A DNA stretch of 64,000 nucleotides from Liopterus haemorrhoidalis (taxonomy: Eukaryota > Arthropoda > Insecta > Coleoptera > Dytiscidae): the NCBI GenBank assembly GCA_963971575.1, contig OZ020616.1:12679575-12743574 (forward strand). Reading direction: 5' to 3'. Shown piece after piece: positions 56,637-64,000 of this stretch. Position 1 is the stretch's first letter. Every line of letters starts with the position of its first letter. Both the position numbers and the translations under genes were made by a program. Below the pieces are notes generated by a model. It searched no databases and was not told the DNA's origin. It saw only the letters and a program-made list of their open reading frames with translations.

Positions 56637-57150
56637 TAGGTTTTTTAACTGGTTTGCATAAGAGATTCGAAAAGGATATGTTCCGGTTAATTTCAGGGTC
56701 AGGTTTCTTATAAATCTCTTTTGTACTTTTTCTATTTGATTTTTGTAGGACATTGTTTTTGGGCTCCAGATTGTATTCACGTACTCTAATTTAGGTCGAC
56801 TAGTGCACAGTACAATAACCAAGTTGTAAATATCTTAAAACTACTACTGTTTTTAGCATAAATCCTAAAGTTTTTAGAGCTCTATTCACTATATTGTCAC
56901 TGTTTATTATTTTCTATATGGTCACTAAAATTAAAATCGTGTCTAAATAGTACACCTAAGTCTTTAACTTTACTATCTCTAAGCAGCACTATATTGTCAA
57001 TATGGTAATCGTGGGTTATTTTATTTATATTGCGTGTAAAGTATATTACTTTGCATTTGTTGATATTCATTTTGAGTGTATTTTTTCGCACCAGTTCATT
57101 ACACTATTTAAGTTTTTTTGCAACAGCATATTAATGTGGGCCGAAATAAT
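56637..57150 (-). pseudogene. Non-LTR retrotransposon, reverse transcriptase thumb region
   Basis: Minus-strand pieces: NMLLQKNLNSVMNWCEKIHS, KMNINKCKVIYFTRNINKI, VKDLGVLFRHDFNFSDHI, then RPKLEYVNTIWSPKTMSYKN, QIEKVQKRFIRNLTLKL. These match the post-catalytic part of jockey-like RTs (LQ.DL..V..WC..N.LKLN..KCK.I.FTR, KDLGV.FD..L.F..HI, LVRPILEY.S..W.P). Frameshifts separate them. The YADD-bearing part is gone. Confidence 0.8.
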
Positions 57151-58253
57151 AAAAAACAAATTTTTGATCTGGTTATTTTTACAAAAGTTATCGTTTTTCC
57201 TCTTTCCGTGATAACAACATTTAACTGACTGACTGTAGAACTGGGTAGCTGGATTAATTCGCGCGCACCTCTTAAATAAGTAAATGTAAGCACGTGATTT
57301 ATTTTTTTCAATAGTTTGGAATATTATTATTTTTAATATGTACTCACAATTTTCTGTCACTTGCTGGATGCCTACGAAATCCTGATGTGTGAAAATTTAC
57401 ACTTCACATCAATTTTTATTTAATTCCAGATAAATATACATGTAATATGTGTTACTTTTTAAAGAACGTAAGGAATTTTCTTTAGTACGTTACTGTAGCA
57501 ATCTCCTACCTTCGGCCTTCCGGAGTTCAGATTCTCTGTCAATTGTAAACAAGGGGTTTAAAAAGAGGTCGAGATTTACCACGTAGACAACAGATTCTTC
57601 AATACAATCCAATACGTTTGAGATATTCTGTGAGCAAAAACATAACTTCATTCGCTAATAATCATAGATGCCGTTCACCATTTTAACTAACTGTAAGTCT
57701 TTTAACTGTCTTTTAGTGTCCATTCATTGAATAGCCACGTGTCAACAAAAGGTAAACAATTGGTCAGCTGCCAAACTTTCTTTTCTCGATTTGAATCCAC
57801 ATACTGATTGTAATAGTTCCCACTGGTAGTAAGTAACCTGGCAGGTGTTGTCCCTATGTCCAGTGTCGCCAACCCCTGCTAAACAAATTATCCAGTTGTC
57901 CAAGCGTGCAATCCGCTATCTCTTTGTGAACCAGACTGTTTAAAAACCATGAGACACTCTTTAATTTATATTGATTTACATTGAAGTATTTCTATATATT
58001 TTAAAAGCTACCGAAGCTACATGAAGACAATTGCCTATGAAACACAGATTTTTGGTTCATATCCCGGTTTACCAATTTTTTTTAAATTTTCTGACATCCA
58101 GTCACCTCGACGGTTAATAGAACCAGATGAAACATCACGCTAGCCTTGTGATTTTCGTATAATTCTAAAGGGCTAGAAACAGAACGTAGCTCGCGTCATT
58201 TAGGGGTTGAGAACCAATTTTTATTATCATGGTTTGTCAGGTCTAGGCAAGTA
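57151..58253. other. Non-genic stretch with a repeat R terminus fragment
   Basis: A minus-strand frame at about 57190-57300 (TYLRGARELIQLPSSTVSQ) has coding-like composition but is unassigned. 57376-57420 (gatgtgtgaaaatttacact then tcacatcaattttt) matches the end of repeat R. Nothing else recognised. Confidence 0.35.
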
Positions 58254-60121
58254 TAGTTTGTTCACGATAATCTGAAGTGACTATCTACTTATGGTCCTAA
58301 ACCCAGTGGGTGGTAATTACAAATAACACTAATCCCTTGTTTGCACCCATGAACTAGTCAGTGATGTATCAGGTATAAATTGCAGATGTTTTAAATATCT
58401 TTTCACTTCGCTTTGAATTTTCTATCAGATAATTTGTGATTTGTGTTAAATAGTTCAGTACGTGTTAGAAAAATGTGGCGTCCTTGGAACGAACAATTAA
58501 CTTCTGTGCAAGCAAATGAAGCAGATGACTATGTGACCATGATAGAAGATGATGATATAGTGCAAAATACAATAAAAAAAAATCGGGAAAAAACTTGTAT
58601 ATATTTACCTGTAGAAGCTAAAGAAATTGTGGCCAATGTGTATTTATATTTAAGGAACCGCAAAAACAAACAAGCGGCATTAAAAGAGACAAGCAAGGCA
58701 ACGAAAGTAGCGATGACAACAGTATGGAATATTGTAAATAAATCCATTGATAGGAGAAGAAAACGAAAGGATTCAGGCATATCAAAATGTTTGGATGGTT
58801 TCCAGAAAGATGTAATACGGCAAAAAATTTACCAAATGTACACCGAACAAAATGTGCCAACATTGGACATATTGCTCAAAAGATTAATCCAAGACCAGTG
58901 TGAAATTAATTGTTCAAAGGTGACCTTATGGCGTACCCTTAAAAGTATAGGGTTTCAATTTAAAACTTTAAATAAAAAGCAGTTCCTTATGGAGTCAGAG
59001 CGATTAAAACTTTTGAGACAAAATTATTTAAAAAACATTAAAAAATACAGAGAACTTGGTATGACACACATGAAACAAACTCAAAAGGTTGGGTGGATAC
59101 GTCAAATAAATGTCAAACAAGAGCACCGTCTAATAAAGGTAAACGTATTACGATACTTCATGCAGGTTCTGAAACTAGATGGATACCGAATGCACTCTTG
59201 CTTTCTGCGAAAAATATCAAAGATTCTAGACTCGACTACCATGACGATACCACGGCGGAAATGTTCGAAAACTGGTTCGAAAATAAATTACTCCCGAATA
59301 TACTGGCTAACAGTGTTATTGTTATGGACAATGCAAGTTACCATAGTCGGCATCTAAATAAAGTACCGAATAGTGCAAACAGTAAGAAGGAAATCCAAGA
59401 CTTTTTATATAAAAATGATATTTACTTTGAAGAAAGTTATAAAAAAAATTGTTTAGTTAAATTATTAAAAAGTTATAGTTTTTCTAAAGAATATGTTTGC
59501 GATAATATTGCTCAACACAAAGGACACACAGTTTTACGGCTACCTCCGTATTATTGTATATTCAATCCTATTGAACAAATGTGGAGTCAGTTAAAGGCGA
59601 GAATAAAACGGAATAATGTTTCTTCCACTTTAAACGGCACTGTGATAGAACTTATAAAAAAAGAAGTGGAAAATATCCCTGTAGATAGTTGGAAAAATTG
59701 TGTAAATCATGTTATTAAAACTGAGGAGAGTTATATTCAAATAGAACGTACTATAATCATTAATTTAGAGACTGATTCAGAGAATGATTTGGACTTGTAA
59801 GATTTTTTTTTATCTTAAACATTATTTAATTCAAAATTTATTTTATTGTAATGTTTTCAATACTAATTGTAATGTTTTAAATTTAATTATAAGTTCTATA
59901 AATTAATTGTATTTATAATAAAAATAAAGTTTATTTTGATGATATCTTATGTTTATTTCTTGTTACAATTGTGTCATTACATGGTGTAATGTAATTTATA
60001 CCTGGTACATCTCTGGCTACTTTATGGGTACAAACAAGGGATTAGAGTTATTTGTAATTACCACCCACTGTGTTTAGGACCATAAGTACATAGTCACTTC
60101 ATCTTATTGTGAAACAAACTA
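58254..60121 (+). mobile_element. IS630-Tc1-mariner element with ~127-bp inverted repeats (resembles DD82E 'Sailor')
   Basis: Left repeat 58254-58380 and right repeat 59994-60121 match as inverted copies for ~127 bp with scattered mismatches; shared blocks include agtgggtggtaattacaaat and taatcccttgtttg. TA flanks both ends (58252-58253, 60122-60123). Length 1868 bp; the transposase pseudogene fills the middle. Confidence 0.88.
58473..59800 (+). pseudogene. DDE_3-type transposase with long D-E spacing, frameshifted
   Basis: ATG at 58473 (MWRPWNEQLTSVQANEADDY). Part 1 to about 59070 holds an HTH region (ALKETSKATKVAMTTVWNIV, CLDGFQKDVIRQKIYQMYTE, LLKRLIQDQCEINCSKVTLW, RTLKSIGFQF). A break near 59060-59090 moves to the frame GWVDTSNKCQTRAP, GKRITILHAGSETRWIPN, VIVMDNASYHSRH (second catalytic D), LPPYYCIFNPIEQMWSQLK (catalytic E), stop at 59798-59800. 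D and E are 81 residues apart, much more than the 34-41 of usual Tc1/mariner. The first D should lie at the break; only YDTHETNSKGW is readable there, so a small deletion is likely. Family expectation ~430-450 codons fits. Confidence 0.85.
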
Positions 60122-60123
60122 TA

Positions 60124-60798
60124 CCCATTAGTCCAAGCTCGAGAAACCCGTGATAAGCTATATTATTTTTTGTGCCATTAAAATAATTTTTCTTCGTAAA
60201 TCTTTAAAAGTAACGACGATATTCAACGCAAACTGAGCGTTATAATTTTCGCCGAAAATGTAATCTTATAAATTTATTATTAAATATCTATTTACCTGGG
60301 ATATATGTTCTCGCTGACTTTTTTGTGGTAATATTAAACCTTAAAAGTCTGTCATATATATTTTAGATATATTTCTTACAATTTAGCCTCGTAACAATTT
60401 TAATGTTCGGCACGCAAGATTTTTTCCTACTTATTTCCTTCAGTAGGCCCTAAAAACAAGTATATCATTTAAATACCGATTATTTTTTTACACCTTTAGA
60501 TTCGCAGGGTCCTAAAAAGTAACAATATCTTTGAAATTATTTTGCAATAGTCCAATATTAATGCGGACACCTTTATTTTGGACGTTTGCCATTGCTGATA
60601 GTACTAGGCTAGAATAGTACAATATAATGAGTATTAGCATCAAAAAAGATATAATACTTCAAGAGTAATATAAAAAATAAATTCGGACGTTTCGGAAACT
60701 GCTCAACAATCTGTTTCCGTCTTCAGCGATCACGAGAAGTGATGAACTCACTTCTCGAGGTATAGTGGCAGAAAGGCAGTATTTCAAAGATGATAATT
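60124..60798. other. Non-genic stretch with small repeat fragments
   Basis: At about 60680-60760 ggacgtttcggaaactg and gtttccgtcttcagcgatca resemble a decayed retroelement segment. At about 60763-60795 tatagtggcagaaaggcagt then atttcaaagatgat matches the mariner C-terminal motif seen at 11880-11905. Neither can be called as a gene. Confidence 0.35.
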
Positions 60799-62260
60799 TA
60801 CACGGTAAAAAAGGTTTTGTTGGAATTACTAAAATTTTAGTTACTCCAGCAAATTTTTTTAGTGGTATTTTAGACAACAAATTTTTTTGTCTTGACAAAA
60901 AAATTTTCTAATCACATAAATTTGCATTGGGAACAAAATGTTTTTGCTGAAGTTTTTGTTCTAGGAACTAATTTTCATTAGTTAGAATTAGCAAATTTTT
61001 ATGGTAGGTAACAAAAAATTATTTGTCTCACGAGCTGATCATCTTTTGCCCGGGTAACCACCTTTGTTGGGGTGACTAATGAAATTAGTTAGAAGTATAT
61101 TACTAATTTCATTTGTTGAAATCTCAAATCAGAGATATTTTTATATTTAGTGATGAAAAAAAAACGCTATTAGAAGTCACAAAATTGAACTGGAAATGTT
61201 ATGACATCTAACAGATTTTGTTTTCGCAAAGAAATTTAAAAACATCTCTACCTGTAAAATGTATATATGTATTAAGAAAAATAAAACAAATTTTATAATT
61301 TATTGTTATAATTTATTATTAACAACATTTACAGTTATAAAATTTAATATGTAACAGGACATAACTAATTTTAAGTTTGATTTTTAGTATGAACATAAAA
61401 CAATTAAATATTCAAAATTATTACAAATATTCATTTCCAATTTATATATGCCAGGCAAAAATTCACGTCTATAAACTTATACCCGGTTTATACACTGCTT
61501 AGCTTAATGTAAATGGACATAATAATAATTTTCACTTTTACTGATAAAACCATGTTCACAACAAAAAAATGAACATCTGTAAACCGATGAGAAATTTTTA
61601 AATGGAGTTATAAACAGGGTATAGTTTTTAGCATATTTCTATATGATTACAAAAATTCCACACCAAAGTATTAGCATTAATACACTGTTTGTATTATTAA
61701 AATCAATACCTGTTTTATTTATTGGGCTAGTTTATTCTTTTATCGAGTAGCCCAACTTTTTTAAACTGTCTCCTCAAGTTGTAATACGTTGAAAATATTT
61801 GTGAAGTCCCCAAGATACTAATGTTCGGATACACTGCATTGTTGCACTTATTTGCTTATTAAACACAGCGCAGAAACTATCAACAGGTATTAAAACGAAA
61901 ACCACTAACAAAGCCTACGCCATATTGTTCCGAACTCAAAACGCATGTGCAAGGCATATACGTCACATACCTGGATGACTAACATGATTTGTTAGATGCA
62001 CAAAATTATTAAGTATCATTATACATTTGTTTCACATGGACTAACATATTTGTCGTAGCAACAAATTTAATTTGTAACCTTAACAAATAGGTATGAAACT
62101 AATTTCTCTTTGTTAGAATGACTTTAAGGTCTTAGTAAGATCAACCAATGTAATTGAAAAAATATTATCAGGGACAATTTTTTTCTGTTACTCTAGCAAA
62201 AACTTGGCCAAGTAAAATATTTTACTTGATGGAACAATGTCATTTTTCTCCGTGTAAAAG
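60799..62260. mobile_element. Probable non-coding TIR element, ~1.46 kb
   Basis: The left end tttacacggtaaaaaaggtt and the right end (complement tttacacggagaaaaatgac) are inverted over about 15 bp. The interior is AT-rich with many short copies of aactaattt/ttagttag-type motifs and no ORF. No convincing target duplication. Confidence 0.45.
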
Positions 62261-62682
62261 TAAATGAATTTCTTATTAATAAAGTTTAATGACATTAGCC
62301 CGTGAATTATTTGATCAAACCACGTACCTCTGTTGTCAGTTATTAACAGACTCGGTTATTCCTTCTTAATTATAGTTGAAACCTGGTCAGAAATAAATAG
62401 TTCATTAGTAAGAGAATTCCAAGTCAGCTCTTGACTAACTGTTTGCAAATAGTCAATATTTCCATCTTGTTATTTCCATATGCTACGTGAAGTAGAACAA
62501 CACTACAAATGTTTAGTTAAACTTGAAACTAATTATTTCAACTGCCACAACTTGAAAACAGTTGCAAATGATAAAATTATGTAACTCCAGTAGCTAAAGA
62601 CTTGTCAATTCTGCAACAAATTTATGAAATGCAAACTCTCGTCTCAACCTCGAATAATTATATTTAAAAATTGATGTAGTGT
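62261..62682. other. Non-genic stretch
   Basis: Nothing recognised. Confidence 0.3.
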
Positions 62683-62900
62683 GAATAGGGGATAGGCATG
62701 ATTTTTTTAAATTTTTTTATTATATTCCTCTTGTTGCATATAAACATAAAAAACTATTTTAATTTTTTTTTTTTTTAATTTGAAGGCTTAAAAAAATCAT
62801 AAATGTATGTAGCGCGCGAAAACGACGTGTGACGTCATACCCTTCTAACTGACACATGACACTACTAGTCTACCCAGCGTACATAGGGTTACATGACGAA

Positions 62901-63115
62901 ATTTCACTGGACAAAATTACACGGGACAAAATTACACAGAAGAAATTACACATAGACAGAATTACACAGGGAAGAAATTACACAAGGACGAAATTACACA
63001 CACGAAAATTACACTAAGACAAAATTACACATTTAATTTACTTTAATTTACACATACGAAAATTTTCTTCTGTGTAATTTTGGCATGTGTAATTTTGTCC
63101 AGTGTAATTCTGTCC
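62901..63115. repeat. Array of ~15-bp aaattacac units, direct then inverted
   Basis: About eight direct units of the form ggacaaaattacac (62909-63030), then after atttaatttactttaattt about three inverted units of gtgtaattttgtcc (63072-63115). The two halves can pair as a large imperfect hairpin. Confidence 0.85.
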
Positions 63116-63271
63116 TGACACCCGTACATAGTCTGTTGTGAACTTATTTGTTTGTATAACTTTTATAGGTTATGTAAAGTTAGAGTGATTTTAATTAAAA
63201 TAAAGTTTAATTCTATAAAAACAATTTATACATGTTTACCGAATTAAACTTTATATTAAAATATATAAAAT

Positions 63272-63473
63272 ATGGTAGATCCAGGCCCCAGTACTTCGAA
63301 ACATAGTCGAAAATATTGTTTAGTATCAATGTGCACAAATAGTTCAATTAGAAATCCAAAAAAATAATTTATATCATTACCTGATGACGAAAAACAACAA
63401 AAAAGCTATGAGGCGAAATAAAACCGATATTTCAGAAAAAAGTAAACTTTATGTTTGTGAAGACCATTTTAAT
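63272..63473 (+). pseudogene. THAP zinc-finger exon, broken
   Basis: The ATG at 63272 reads MVDPGPSTSKHSRKYCLVSM then CTNSSIRNPKK, TAA, FISLPDDEKQQK, a 1-bp frameshift in an A-run, then AMRRNKTDISEKSKLYVCED and HFN before a gtgagt donor at 63474. This fits the C2CH finger C-x4-C-x40-C-x2-H with the conserved LP and a final HF. Such domains bind DNA in P-type and Kolobok transposases and in some host regulators. One stop and one frameshift make it non-functional as read. No second exon was identified in the remaining 500 bp. Confidence 0.72.
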
Positions 63474-63810
63474 GTGAGTACATATATTTTATAAATTATT
63501 TTAGTAATAAATGCGTGAAAAATTGTTTAAAAACAAATACAAAACTCTCAAACAATACAATATAAACACGTAAACATTATGTTTTGTCAGTATCTGTGAC
63601 GTCAAACCCTTACAGTCTCAGTCGTATCTACTCGGCAACCTTCGCGGCGTGGTCGGCTTATTTCAAATTTACAATATTTTAATTAAAAAATTTGGCTATA
63701 ATATTAATTAAAATGTGATTTTTGTTGTGTTAGGTGACATAACTAACATTAAAATATCAAAAAAATGTAGTTTTAAGGAAATATAAATTTTATGCGTATC
63801 CCCTATTCTA

Positions 63811-64000
63811 ACAAATATCAAAGTTTCGTAAAAGAAAGGGCAGTGGTGTCACCCCAATTCATGAACAACCTGTTTTCATAGTGAGGGTGAGGTCAGGGAC
63901 GGATCCAGGAAAGTGACGATCTCCCCTGTTGTAAATTAAAAAAAAAAACATTTGGTTGGGAAAGTAATGATTATTTGTATTTTTCTGTTCAGTCTGTTAA
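63811..64000. other. Right edge, non-genic
   Basis: No feature recognised; a ggacggatccaggaaagtga segment resembles a repeat terminus. Confidence 0.3.

Larger units (their letters stand above)
62683..63810 (+). mobile_element. Probable THAP-domain DNA transposon remnant
   Basis: The left end gaataggggataggcat and the right end (complement gaataggggatacgcat) are inverted repeats of about 17 bp with one mismatch. Between them are a subterminal array of acac-ending units (62901-63115) and a THAP-coding exon (63272-63473). THAP domains occur in P and Kolobok transposases. No target duplication of the expected kind was seen, so the outer limits are tentative. Confidence 0.5.

Noticed and set aside
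63272..63473. Host THAP-domain gene exon
   Set aside because: A stop and a frameshift inside the finger, and transposon-like inverted ends around it, favour a transposon remnant.
1..64000. CRISPR array, operons or bacterial-type regulatory sites
   Set aside because: The window is eukaryotic (spliced gene, SINEs, mariners); the tandem repeats lack spacer-repeat structure.

Overview
The window looks like AT-rich genomic DNA of an insect. The evidence is a spliced fibroblast growth factor (FGF) gene with GT-AG introns, and a dense load of insect-type transposable elements: several mariner lineages including DD41D rosa-type, a long-spacing DDE element resembling DD82E 'Sailor', Tigger/pogo, hAT, PIF/Harbinger-like, copia, non-LTR retrotransposons, a Helitron end and tRNA-derived SINEs. 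The insect order cannot be named from the sequence alone.

The only convincing host gene is the FGF gene on the + strand. Four exons are recognisable: 8944-8992 (short, signal-peptide region), 21428-21560, 34562-34689 and 36781-37122 (last, with stop). The last three join in frame and together give a complete FGF beta-trefoil core followed by a basic tail. Introns of about 12.4, 13.0 and 2.1 kb separate them and are filled with transposon remains. The first exon with the initiator Met was not found and may lie upstream of the window.

Region by region: 1-8.9 kb holds a hAT-like repeat, two Tigger C-terminal fragments, a foldback, repeat-family copy A, a copia RNase H remnant and nested MITEs. 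9-21 kb (FGF intron 1) holds an internally deleted mariner, two LINE fragments, a 529-bp MITE, repeat copy B, a hAT element with a perfect 8-bp target duplication inside an old mariner, and a nearly complete D34D mariner with perfect 30-bp termini. 21.5-34.5 kb (intron 2) holds mariner, hAT, Tc1, LINE and SINE fragments. 34.7-36.8 kb holds a rosa-type pseudogene and a SINE with a perfect 13-bp target duplication.

Downstream of the FGF gene lie minisatellites (39.5-41 kb and the hairpin array at 44.5 kb), non-autonomous pogo and Tigger elements, and a rosa-type mariner (47.2-48.5 kb) at the exact junction of a 0.7-kb tandem duplication. These are followed by repeat copy C, a 2.3-kb PIF/Harbinger-like element with a Helitron end inside, two opposed LINE fragments, a 1.87-kb element with ~127-bp inverted repeats and a D-x81-E transposase (58.3-60.1 kb), and a THAP-domain element near the right edge. 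Almost every transposase carries stops or frameshifts, so the elements look immobile on their own. All calls come from reading the sequence; no database search was possible.
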